From an uncultured Alphaproteobacteria bacterium (GTDB lineage Bacteria; Pseudomonadota; Alphaproteobacteria; Reyranellales; Reyranellaceae): a stretch of DNA of 9,709 bases. The DNA lies in the NCBI GenBank assembly GCA_903929895.1, contig CAIYWM010000205.1, forward strand, positions 1-9,709. The letters are read 5' to 3'. Below the pieces are notes generated by a model. That model made no database searches. It worked only from the letters and a program-made list of their open reading frames with translations, and was not told the DNA's origin. A program made the position numbers and the translations under genes. Positions 1-6,227 of this stretch are shown here, piece after piece (the first letter of the stretch is position 1; the number at the start of each line of letters is the position of its first letter).

Positions 1-83
1 AGAACGGCCGCATCGCCCTATCAGGCAGCGCCGCCGACCTCGCGCGCGATCCCGATTTGAGAAAGAGCTATCTCGGTCACTGA
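1..83 (+). CDS. livF: Branched-chain amino acid ABC transporter ATP-binding protein, C-terminal end (partial)
   Basis: Reading from base 3, 26 codons run to the TGA at 81-83 and end in the residues DLRKSYLGH. The stretch NGRIALSGSAADLARDP followed by a short tail ending YLG is the usual C-terminus of LivF ATPases: the NG-x-I-x-x-x-G strand after the H-loop, then the helix before a final 'YLG'. LivF hydrolyses ATP on the cytoplasmic face of the LivHMGF importer for leucine, isoleucine and valine, and related importers take amides or urea. The Walker motifs lie outside the window, so the LivF assignment rests on the tail alone; LivG tails normally look different. The gene is convergent with the decarboxylase gene downstream. 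Confidence 0.7.
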   Translation, partial: NGRIALSGSAADLARDPDLRKSYLGH

Positions 84-95
84 CCGCCACGGTCA
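81..95 (+). terminator. Weak stem-loop at the livF stop codon
   Basis: TGACCG (81-86) and CGGTCA (90-95) form a perfect 6-bp stem with a 3-nt loop that includes the stop codon. No T-tract follows. It is the only sizeable symmetry in the 88-bp convergent gap apart from a 5-bp GCCGG/CCGGC pair at 155-171. It could slow transcription or protect the 3' end, but it is not a convincing intrinsic terminator. Confidence 0.25.
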
Positions 96-171
96 GACGG
101 TCTCGCGGCCATCCATCCGATCGACCGCGCTCACGCGAAGATGACCATCTCCTGGCCGGACCAGCACCGGC

Positions 172-942
172 TCAGAACTTGGGCGCACGTTTCTCCAGGA
201 ACGCCGCCGTGCCCTCATGGTAGTCGGGACCGAAGTAGACATCCCGGCGCAAGCCATGGAGATACTCATAGGTCGCAGGGTTGATCGGCACCGATTCGCT
301 CAGCACGCGGATGGCTTCCTTTGAGGCGGCAATCGCCTTGGAGGACCGCGACGCGATCGTCCTCGCCATCGCGTAGGTTTCCGCCTCGAGCGACGCCGCC
401 GGCACGACTTGATTGACGATACCGACGCGCTCCGCCCGTTCGGCCGAAATGAGATTCGCCGAAAAGAACATCTCCTTCACCACGGTGAGCGGCAGGCGAC
501 TCATGAAGTTGAGAATGCCGGCCACATTGTACGGCAATCCGAGCTTCGCGGGCGTGATCGCGAAGGCGCAGGTCTCGTCGCCCATCACGAGGTCGCAGGC
601 CATGACCAGGTCGCAGGCACCGCCCCATGCCGAACCGTGGACCATGGCGATCACCGGCGCCGGAAACGCCTTGACCGCCCGCAGCAACTGTTCGAGCGGA
701 TCGCTATAGGGCAGCGGGTCGACGTCCGCCCTCGGCAGCTCGCCGACATCGTGACCAGCCGACCAGACCTTGCCACCGGACGCGCTGCGCAGCACGACCA
801 CGCGTGCGCCATCGGCCTTGAAGGAATCCAGGGCAGCAATCACCTCGGCGATCAGGTCGGCGCCGAGGGCGTTGCGCTTGTCGTCATGGTCGAACGCGAT
901 GGTGCCGATCTTGTCGGCAAGCGAAGTCCGGATCAGTGGCAT
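172..942 (-). CDS. scpB: Methylmalonyl-CoA decarboxylase (crotonase superfamily, ScpB/YgfG-like)
   Basis: This is a 256-residue crotonase-fold protein. It resembles E. coli ScpB (YgfG), which decarboxylates methylmalonyl-CoA to propionyl-CoA in the cytoplasm. Shared blocks are SGGKVWSAGHDVGELP (residues 55-70, oxyanion-hole strand), DPLPYSDPLEQ (75-85), the second oxyanion segment WGGACD (106-111), TPAKLGLPYNV (130-140) and the end YHEGTAAFLEKRAPKF. His64 and Tyr138 match the active-site His66 and Tyr140 of the E. coli enzyme. The second acid of enoyl-CoA hydratases is replaced (Ala132), which argues against a hydratase. The ATG at 940-942 is preceded by GAGGA overlapping the upstream stop codon. 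An in-frame upstream extension of 50 codons lies inside the CoA-transferase gene and is not credible. Only 11 bp separate it from that gene, so they form one operon. A generic enoyl-CoA hydratase label is the fallback. Confidence 0.82.
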   Translation of the reverse strand: MPLIRTSLADKIGTIAFDHDDKRNALGADLIAEVIAALDSFKADGARVVVLRSASGGKVWSAGHDVGELPRADVDPLPYSDPLEQLLRAVKAFPAPVIAMVHGSAWGGACDLVMACDLVMGDETCAFAITPAKLGLPYNVAGILNFMSRLPLTVVKEMFFSANLISAERAERVGIVNQVVPAASLEAETYAMARTIASRSSKAIAASKEAIRVLSESVPINPATYEYLHGLRRDVYFGPDYHEGTAAFLEKRAPKF

Positions 943-953
943 GCGATCGATCC

Positions 954-2273
954 TCAGATCAACGTGACTTTGCGGGCCGCCGACATCAGCTCGTCGCGAA
1001 AGGCCGGATGGGCGATTCCGATCAGCGCGAGGGCGCGTTCCTTGGTCGACTTGCCCCGCAAGTTCACCGCACCATGTTCGGTGACCACCCATTCGACGTC
1101 CATTCGGAGGTCGGTCACCATCGCGACCTTCGGCACGATGCTGGAGACCGTTCCCTTACGGGCCGTCGACTGGATCGCGATGATCGACTTGCCGCGCTTC
1201 GCGAGCGAAGCGCCGTTCACGAAATCGAACTGGCCACCCGACCCGCTGTACTCGTGCTCGCCGATGAACTCGGCGTTGACCTGCCCGTAGAGGTCGATCT
1301 CGATCGCCGTATTGACCGAGATGAAGTCGTCATGCTGCGCGATGACCCGGATGTCATTCACGTAGGACGATGCGTAGCTCTCGAAGGCGCTGTTGTCGTT
1401 CATGAAGGCGTAGGAATCGGTCGTGCCGAAGGCCACGGTGAAGACGTGCTTGCCGGGGTGGAGCGTCTTGCGCGCGCCGGTGATGACGCCCTTCCGGACC
1501 AGGTCCGCCATGGCCGGCGAGAACAGCTCGGTGTGGATGCCGAGGTCCGCATGCTTCTCCAGGGCCATGGCAACACCGGAGGGGATCTTGCCGATGCCGA
1601 GCTGGATCGTGGCGCCATTCGGCACCATGGGCGCCACCAGGGCGCCGATGGCACGTCCCTCGGGCGAGGGCTCGGCGACACCCGCCTCGATCAGCGGGAC
1701 GTGGTTCTCGACGATCGCAGCCACTTCGCTCACGTGAATCTGCGACTGTCCGAAAACCCGCGGCATGTTGCGATTGACCTCGACGATCAGACGCTTGCAT
1801 CGCCGTGCGGCGGTCGAGGCGAAATCGTTGTTCGTGCCCAGCGAGAAGAAGCCACCGCCGTCCATTGGCGAGACGGTCACGATGAAGGTGTCGAGCGCGA
1901 TGATTTCCTCGAACAGGCGGGGGATCTGGCTGAAGTTGACGGGAACGAAGCTCAGGAGCTTCTTCCCGGTCTTGAGCTGCCGCTTGATGATCTCGTGGTC
2001 GGGGCCGCCGATGAAGAAGCTGTGGGCGTCGACCTTCTCGATGACATCCTCGGCCAGCAGCGACTTGGCCAAAGGCTCCATGGCAATCTTGTAATAGAGC
2101 CGAATCTGCTTGAGGTCGTTGGATCGCAGCCGGTCGGCAAGCGCCGCCAACAAGGCCGGCGGTTGGCCGATCGCCATGCCGAGGGAAACTGTCGCCCCAT
2201 CGGGAACGCCCGCAACTGCCTTGGCGGCGGTCGTCAGCTTGGCCATGTACAAGTCAGCATAACCTGTCGCCAT
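954..2273 (-). CDS. Acetyl-CoA hydrolase/transferase family CoA-transferase (4-hydroxybutyrate/propionate CoA-transferase-like)
   Basis: This 439-residue protein has the two-domain layout of acyl-CoA:carboxylate CoA-transferases of the AbfT/Ach1 group. The N-terminal half carries VSLGMAIGQPPAL (29-41). The C-terminal half carries the CoA-binding strand LGIGKIPSGV (225-234), then LGIHTEL (244-250), whose Glu249 aligns with the catalytic glutamate of 4-hydroxybutyrate CoA-transferase (IHSEM), then GQVNAEFIGE (330-339) and the glycine-rich SGSGGQFDF (343-351). It should move CoA between an acyl-CoA and a free acid through a glutamyl-CoA thioester; the acids cannot be read from sequence. At about 440 residues it is closer to AbfT than to ScpC/Ach1 (about 490-520). 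The chosen ATG (2271-2273) has GGAAGG 8 nt upstream; an ATG 13 codons further upstream lacks this. The methylmalonyl-CoA decarboxylase gene follows after 11 bp, which suggests a propionyl- or methylmalonyl-related substrate. Confidence 0.85.
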   Translation of the reverse strand: MATGYADLYMAKLTTAAKAVAGVPDGATVSLGMAIGQPPALLAALADRLRSNDLKQIRLYYKIAMEPLAKSLLAEDVIEKVDAHSFFIGGPDHEIIKRQLKTGKKLLSFVPVNFSQIPRLFEEIIALDTFIVTVSPMDGGGFFSLGTNNDFASTAARRCKRLIVEVNRNMPRVFGQSQIHVSEVAAIVENHVPLIEAGVAEPSPEGRAIGALVAPMVPNGATIQLGIGKIPSGVAMALEKHADLGIHTELFSPAMADLVRKGVITGARKTLHPGKHVFTVAFGTTDSYAFMNDNSAFESYASSYVNDIRVIAQHDDFISVNTAIEIDLYGQVNAEFIGEHEYSGSGGQFDFVNGASLAKRGKSIIAIQSTARKGTVSSIVPKVAMVTDLRMDVEWVVTEHGAVNLRGKSTKERALALIGIAHPAFRDELMSAARKVTLI

Positions 2274-2322
2274 CGTTCCATCCTTCCAACCGGCACCTGG
2301 CCATGTCGCCAAGTCGCTGGCT

Positions 2323-2351
2323 CAGTTGGCCCGACGAGGGGACCCTGTCAA
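2323..2351 (-). promoter_or_regulatory. Candidate sigma-70-type promoter for the CoA-transferase/decarboxylase operon
   Basis: On the minus strand a perfect TTGACA (-35) reads across 2351-2346, within the 87-bp gap between the flavoprotein stop and the CoA-transferase start. With a 17-bp spacer the -10 would be CAACTG, a poor match. The perfect -35 and the longer gap compared with the overlapping genes upstream suggest the pair has its own promoter. A loose GCCAA/TTGGC inverted repeat (2308-2330) overlaps the -10 region. Confidence 0.35.
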
Positions 2352-2360
2352 CACGCCTGC

Positions 2361-3515
2361 CTACGCCGCCTCGCCGGCCACCCAGCCCGACGACCAGGCC
2401 CACTGGAAATTGTAGCCGCCCAGCCAGCCGGTCACGTCGACCGCCTCGCCGATCGCGAACAGGCCCGGGACCTTCTTCGCCTCCATCGTCTTTGACGACA
2501 GCCCGTCGGTGTCGATGCCGCCCAGGGTGACCTCGGCCTTGGCGTAACCCTCGGTGCCGGTCGGCACGAAGGTCCACGCCTTCAGGCGCGTCGCCAGCGC
2601 CTCGAGATCGCGGTCGCGCTGGTTGGCCATGAGGCCCTCCGGCGCCAGACTCTGCGCCAGGCGTTGCGGCAGCACTTCCGCCAGCACCGTCCGCAGCTCG
2701 GCCTTGGGCCGAGTACGCTTGCGTTCCTTGAGAAAGCCCGCGGCGTCGAGATCGGGCAGGAGATCGACGACGATCTCCTGCCCGGGCTTCCAGTAGGACG
2801 AGACCTGCAGGATCGCGGGGCCCGACAGCCCGCGATGGGTGTACAACAACGCCTCGCGAAAGCGCGCACGGCCACAGCGCGCCTCGACCTCGAGCGACAC
2901 GCCGCTGATCTCCGGCACGGTCAAGGTGAGCGGCACCAGCGCCGGCCGCGTGTCGGTGACGCGCAGCTTGAAGTGGCGTGCCACCTCGTGCGCGAAGCCG
3001 GTCGCACCCATCTTTGGGATCGACAAGCCGCCCGTCGCCAGCACGATGGAGGACGCTGAAAAATCGCCGTGGTCTGTCGCCACCGTGAAGCGGTCCGACT
3101 TCTCCACGCGCGTCACCTTGTGTGCCACCCGCACATCGACGCCCACAGCGGCGCATTCGTCGAGCAGCATCGCCACGATCTGACGGGCTGAGCCGTCGCA
3201 GAAGAGCTGGCCCAGCGTCTTCTCGTGCCAGGCGATACGATGCTTGTTCACAAGATCGATGAAGTCGTGCTGCGTGTAGCGCGCCAGCGCCGACTTGCAG
3301 AAATGCGGATTGGCCGAGAGGAACGCCTCGGGTCGTGCCTCGCGATTGGTGAAGTTGCAGCGCCCGCCGCCCGAGATCAGGATCTTCTTGCCGACCTTCT
3401 CGGCATGGTCGAGCAGCAGGACCTTGCGGCCACGCTGGCCCGCCCGCATCGCACACATCAGCCCCGCGGCGCCGCCGCCCAGGACGACGACGTCGAAAAC
3501 CTGCGGCTGGCTCAC
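2361..3515 (-). CDS. rdsA: NAD(P)/FAD-dependent oxidoreductase, YhiN/HI0933 family (RdsA-like rRNA dihydrouridine synthase candidate)
   Basis: This 384-residue flavoprotein is full length for the HI0933/YhiN family. The N-terminal Rossmann motif VVVLGGGAAGLMCA (9-22) is followed by the family signature KKILISGGGRCNFTN (43-57). A TGG-x-S-x-PKMGATG segment lies mid-protein, and the C-terminal FAD-binding end GGYNFQWAWSSGWVAG (366-381) is typical. E. coli YhiN has been reported as RdsA, which makes dihydrouridine in 23S rRNA; transfer of that role here is by family membership only. The start is a GTG (3513-3515) overlapping the crcB TGA as GTGA, so translation is probably coupled to crcB. It is the last gene of a four-gene overlapping cluster. 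Family certainty is high; the exact reaction in this organism is less sure. Confidence 0.85.
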   Translation of the reverse strand: MSQPQVFDVVVLGGGAAGLMCAMRAGQRGRKVLLLDHAEKVGKKILISGGGRCNFTNREARPEAFLSANPHFCKSALARYTQHDFIDLVNKHRIAWHEKTLGQLFCDGSARQIVAMLLDECAAVGVDVRVAHKVTRVEKSDRFTVATDHGDFSASSIVLATGGLSIPKMGATGFAHEVARHFKLRVTDTRPALVPLTLTVPEISGVSLEVEARCGRARFREALLYTHRGLSGPAILQVSSYWKPGQEIVVDLLPDLDAAGFLKERKRTRPKAELRTVLAEVLPQRLAQSLAPEGLMANQRDRDLEALATRLKAWTFVPTGTEGYAKAEVTLGGIDTDGLSSKTMEAKKVPGLFAIGEAVDVTGWLGGYNFQWAWSSGWVAGEAA

Positions 3516-3889
3516 GCCAGCGCCTTGCCCATGATCCAGAGCGCCGCCGCAAGGCCCGCGATGGCGCCGGCGACCGAGCCGCCGACATAGAGCGCGGCCA
3601 TCAGATACTCATGCCGCTCCCACAGGAGCACCGCGTCGAGCGAGAAGGCGGAGAAGGTCGTGAAGCCGCCCATCACGCCCGTCGCCAGGAACAGGCGCAG
3701 GTGGCCGGCCGCACCGATCCGTTCGGCGAACCAGCCGGTGATCAGGCCCATCACGATCGAGCCCAGGATGTTGATCACCAGCGTGTGCCAGGGGAAATGC
3801 GAGCCCAGCAGGCGCGCGACCCAGATGTTCATCCCGTGTCGGGCGGCGCCGCCGATGCCGGCGCCCACGAAAACGACCAGGTAGCTCAT
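3512..3889 (-). CDS. crcB: Fluoride ion channel CrcB/Fluc
   Basis: This 125-residue membrane protein has four predicted hydrophobic segments, the normal size for bacterial Fluc channels, which let fluoride leave the cell as dual-topology homodimers. Family motifs are GGAARHGMN (13-21), the pore asparagine in TLVINILGS (36-44, Asn40), and the signature GVMGGFTTFSAFSLD (71-85), which holds the TTFS turn that binds the central sodium and lines the pore with phenylalanines. There is one crcB copy, as expected for a homodimer. The ATG overlaps the stop of the peptidase gene (ATGA at 3886-3889) and its own stop overlaps the flavoprotein start. No fluoride riboswitch can sit directly in front of it, because the upstream gene is continuous with it. 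Confidence 0.93.
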   Translation of the reverse strand: MSYLVVFVGAGIGGAARHGMNIWVARLLGSHFPWHTLVINILGSIVMGLITGWFAERIGAAGHLRLFLATGVMGGFTTFSAFSLDAVLLWERHEYLMAALYVGGSVAGAIAGLAAALWIMGKALA

Positions 3890-4905
3890 GGCCGACCGCC
3901 TCCAAACTTCGTCTTCCAGTCGGGCATGGCATTCGGGAAGGGCAACGCCGTCGCCTCGTAGACGCCGCGCGCCACGGCCCGCGCCAGACAATCGGCCGCC
4001 ACGGTGCCGAGTTCCGTCAGGACCGGCGGATTGCCGCCGCGGCCCGCCTTGCCGGTCGCGGCGGCAAACACCGTGTCGCCGTCGTTCGGCGCATGCACGG
4101 GGCGCAGCGACTTCGACAGGCCGTCGTTGGCCATGATGGCGAGCCGCTTGCACTCCGCCTTGGTGAGCGTCGCATCCGTGGCGACCAGGGCGATGGTGGT
4201 CGCCGTGGCCGGCAAGGGCTGTCCCTTGAAGCGCAGCTTGAGCGCATCCTCGGGTAGCCGGGCCGGCCAGCCGAGGCCGCCGAACTCGTTTCCCTGCTCG
4301 TAGGCGCCCGCCCAGAAATGCGGACCACTGCCGATCGTGGCCGAGCCCACCGCATTGACCGCCACCAGGGCGCCGACGGTGAAACCCTGGCTGGTCCGGG
4401 CGCTGGTCGATCCCAGCCCGCCCTTCAGTCCCGCCGTGGTGGCGCCGACGCCGGCGCCCGCCGTGCCGAGCGCAAAATCATGCGCCGCCACAAGCGCGGC
4501 GTCACGGCCGAGAGCCCAGTAGGGTGGCTCGTGCTTCACCGGCTCGCGCATCCAGTCCTTCTCGCCGCCATTGACCAGGTCGAACAGGATGGCCTGCACC
4601 GCCACCGGAATGGCGAGGCCGCCGAAGGTCCGGCCCTGTCCGCGCTGGCAGAGCACGGCCGAGGCGCCGCCCGCCGCGTCGAGCCCGTAGACCGAACCGC
4701 CCGACAGCACGACCGCGTCGATCATCTCGCCCACCATCTCGGGCTCGAGCGACGTGCCCATGCGGTCGCCCGGCGCGCCGCCCAGGGTCGAGATGCTGGC
4801 GACGGCCCCCTGCTCGAAGATCGCGACCGTGGCGCCCGTGGCGGCGCGCATGTCCTGAGCGTTGCCGACCAGCACGCCGGCCACGTCGGTGATCAGATTC
4901 CTCAT
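3886..4905 (-). CDS. P1 family peptidase (DmpA-like, S58; N-terminal nucleophile aminopeptidase)
   Basis: This 339-residue protein belongs to the DmpA/BapA (P1, formerly S58) family of self-processing aminopeptidases that release N-terminal or beta-amino residues from small peptides. Features are the N-terminal ITDVAGVLVGN (5-15), LSGGSVYGLDAAGG (67-80) lining the active site, GAGVGATTAGLKGGLGS (150-166), and ATTIALVATDA (235-245). By alignment with the DmpA Gly249-Ser250 cleavage site, Thr236 would be the nucleophile, freed by cleavage between Ala235 and Thr236. A threonine in this position is usual in the cytosolic branch of the family. No signal peptide is seen. The ATG overlaps the SDR stop codon (ATGA at 4902-4905) and the gene's own stop overlaps the crcB start. 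The natural substrate is unknown. Confidence 0.88.
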   Translation of the reverse strand: MRNLITDVAGVLVGNAQDMRAATGATVAIFEQGAVASISTLGGAPGDRMGTSLEPEMVGEMIDAVVLSGGSVYGLDAAGGASAVLCQRGQGRTFGGLAIPVAVQAILFDLVNGGEKDWMREPVKHEPPYWALGRDAALVAAHDFALGTAGAGVGATTAGLKGGLGSTSARTSQGFTVGALVAVNAVGSATIGSGPHFWAGAYEQGNEFGGLGWPARLPEDALKLRFKGQPLPATATTIALVATDATLTKAECKRLAIMANDGLSKSLRPVHAPNDGDTVFAAATGKAGRGGNPPVLTELGTVAADCLARAVARGVYEATALPFPNAMPDWKTKFGGGRP

Positions 4906-5648
4906 GTCAGGAACTCGCCGCCGTTCACGTGGATCGTCTGGCCGGTGATGAAGGTGCCTTCCGGCCCGACCAGCAGCCGCACCATGGCGGCGATCTCCTC
5001 GACCGTGCCGAAGCGCTTCAGCGGAATCGGACGGTTCACCGCCGGACGCGCGCCTGCCGCCGCGCCGCGCGTCGTGTCGATCGCGCCGGGCGCCAGCGCG
5101 TTGCAGGTGATCCTGTGCGGCGCCAGCTCGACCGCCAGCGCCCGCATCAGCCCTTCGAGACCCGACTTCGAGGCCGACACGTGACAGCGGTTAGGCGTGC
5201 CGACATGGGTGGAAATGCCGGACAGCGCCACGAAGGCGCCGCCGCCGCGCGCCACCATCTGGGGCACGATCGCCTTGCCCAGCAGGAAGGCGCCGTCGAG
5301 CGCGACCGACATGATCTCGCGCCACTCGTCGAACGACATGTCGAGGAAAGAGGTCTGGCGACGCAGGCCTGCGTTGCTGACGAGAATGTCGACGCCGCCG
5401 AACCTGGCGGCAGCCTCGGCCGCGAGACGTGGCGGCACTGACGGATCGGAGACATCGCCCATCGCGGCCATCGCGCGGCCCCCGGCGGCCTCGATCTCGC
5501 CCACGACGGCATCTACCGCCGCCTTGTCGGAGCGCCCGTTGACCACGATGGCCGCACCGTCGCGCGCCAGGGTCAGCGCGATCGTGCGACCGATGTTCTT
5601 GCCCGCGCCCGTCACCAGCGCGACCTTGCCTTGCAGGGGTAATGACAT
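4902..5648 (-). CDS. Short-chain dehydrogenase/reductase (SDR) with substituted catalytic residues
   Basis: This 248-residue classical-SDR-length protein has the cofactor motif TGAGKNIG (13-20), NAG (92-94) and a C-terminal TGQTIHVNGGEF typical of FabG-like members. Asn34-Arg-Ser after the second strand suggests NADP(H). The active site is altered. The YxxxK motif reads VSASK, with Val157 (GTG codon) in the place of the catalytic Tyr while Lys161 stays, and the helix asparagine of the N-S-Y-K tetrad aligns with Ala116. Ser143 or Ser146 could be the serine. The protein may therefore be a non-standard or inactive SDR. The ATG (5646-5648) has GGAG 5 nt upstream, inside a large inverted repeat. 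It is the first gene of an overlapping cluster with the peptidase, crcB and the flavoprotein. No substrate can be inferred. Confidence 0.88.
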   Translation of the reverse strand: MSLPLQGKVALVTGAGKNIGRTIALTLARDGAAIVVNGRSDKAAVDAVVGEIEAAGGRAMAAMGDVSDPSVPPRLAAEAAARFGGVDILVSNAGLRRQTSFLDMSFDEWREIMSVALDGAFLLGKAIVPQMVARGGGAFVALSGISTHVGTPNRCHVSASKSGLEGLMRALAVELAPHRITCNALAPGAIDTTRGAAAGARPAVNRPIPLKRFGTVEEIAAMVRLLVGPEGTFITGQTIHVNGGEFLT

Positions 5649-5652
5649 GCCT

Positions 5653-5688
5653 TCTCCGCCCAGGGTCCGGCCGGGACCCTAGCGGAGA
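5653..5688 (-). promoter_or_regulatory. Large inverted repeat covering the SDR ribosome binding site
   Basis: Outer arms TCTCCGC (5653-5659) and GCGGAGA (5682-5688) and inner arms AGGGTCC (5662-5668) and GGACCCT (5674-5680) make a two-part, 14-bp interrupted hairpin with a 5-nt loop (GGCCG). It ends 5 nt before the SDR start codon, so the GGAG ribosome binding site lies in its 3' arm on the mRNA. No U-tract follows. It could be an operator, a translation-blocking hairpin, or a read-through attenuator between the CBS gene and the SDR operon. Confidence 0.5.
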
Positions 5689-5713
5689 TCGGTTGCGAAC
5701 TTAAGCGTTGCCG

Positions 5714-6145
5714 TCAGCCGGCGACGATGTAGGCCCGCAGCGCCTCGGTTTCGTGTTGGGCTTCCTCGAGACGCGCCTTCACGACGTCGCCGATGGAGAC
5801 GAGGCCCAGCAGTTCGCCGTGACGCACGACCGGCAGGTGACGGAAGCGACCACGCGTCATGACCTGCATGACATGCTCGATCGAATCGTCCGGATCGCAG
5901 GTCACGACATCGCGGGTCATGATGGCGCGCGCCTCGAAATTCAGGGCGGCGGCGCCGTGCCTGGCGAAGGCGTGCACGAGGTCGCGTTCGGAAACGATGC
6001 CGGCAATCGAATCGTCGGAATCGAGGATCAGCACCGAGCCGATGTGACGCGTGCTGAGCTGCTGGGAAATCTGGCCGACCGAGGTGCCCGGTGTGACCGT
6101 GTGAACGAGACCGCCCTTACGCGACAGGATATCGGAGACGAACAT
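5714..6145 (-). CDS. CBS domain-containing protein (two CBS motifs)
   Basis: This 143-residue cytoplasmic protein is made almost entirely of one Bateman module. CBS1 is about residues 5-65, with HTVTPGTSV and the closing block GIVSERDLVHA (49-59). CBS2 is about 75-128, with the AIMTRDVVTC entry (74-83) and LPVVRHGELLGLVSIGDVV (104-122). Such modules bind adenosyl nucleotides and act as energy or redox sensors; stand-alone ones of this size are common in alphaproteobacteria and have no fixed partner. A short C-terminal helix (123-143) follows. The ATG at 6143-6145 has a perfect AAGGAGG 5 nt upstream (6157-6151), which rules out the longer in-frame extension that would run into queC. It is divergent from queC across 82 bp and ends 65 bp before the SDR gene on the same strand. 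Confidence 0.9.
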   Translation of the reverse strand: MFVSDILSRKGGLVHTVTPGTSVGQISQQLSTRHIGSVLILDSDDSIAGIVSERDLVHAFARHGAAALNFEARAIMTRDVVTCDPDDSIEHVMQVMTRGRFRHLPVVRHGELLGLVSIGDVVKARLEEAQHETEALRAYIVAG

Positions 6146-6197
6146 GGGTTCCTCCTTCTGTGGTCGATGGGTCTGTTGAACGCCAACACTGTAGCGC

Positions 6198-6227
6198 GGA
6201 GGGAGGTTGCGGGCGATAAAGCCCCTC
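6198..6227 (+). promoter_or_regulatory. Unusual queC translation start region: distant SD and a small hairpin
   Basis: A purine-rich SD-like run GGAGGGAGG (6198-6206) lies 21 nt before the conserved ATG at 6228, too far for normal use. Between them GGGC (6211-6214) and GCCC (6221-6224) can pair around a GATAAA loop, which would bring the SD to about 7 nt from the ATG. The only other in-frame start, TTG at 6207, abuts the SD run. Which start is used is not settled by sequence. Confidence 0.35.

Noticed and set aside
84..171. Intrinsic terminator between livF and the decarboxylase gene
   Set aside because: Only short stems (6 bp at 81-95, 5 bp at 155-171) without T-tracts. The first is listed at low confidence, the second not at all.
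409..1290. 293-codon plus-strand open frame opposite the decarboxylase
   Set aside because: It spans two convincing minus-strand genes and their junction, has no motif or ribosome binding site, and shows the usual antisense composition.
936..2495. 519-codon open frame on the plus strand opposite the CoA-transferase
   Set aside because: It is a GC-rich shadow: composition is dominated by Arg, Asp, His and Gly, no family motif is visible, and the opposite strand carries a clear CoA-transferase with all motifs and a ribosome binding site.
2254..3588. 444-codon open frame on the minus strand overlapping the flavoprotein gene
   Set aside because: It is out of frame with the YhiN-like protein, is Arg/Gly/Ala-rich without motifs, and the overlapping frame has FAD-binding signatures end to end.
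3886..3960. Fluoride (crcB) riboswitch
   Set aside because: The region upstream of crcB is coding sequence of the overlapping peptidase gene, and no crcB-motif fold is apparent at the head of the operon.
6146..6227. preQ1 riboswitch ahead of queC
   Set aside because: There is no preQ1-I type stem with a following A-rich tail, nor a larger preQ1-II/III fold that I can see. The only structure is a 4-bp stem next to the ATG.
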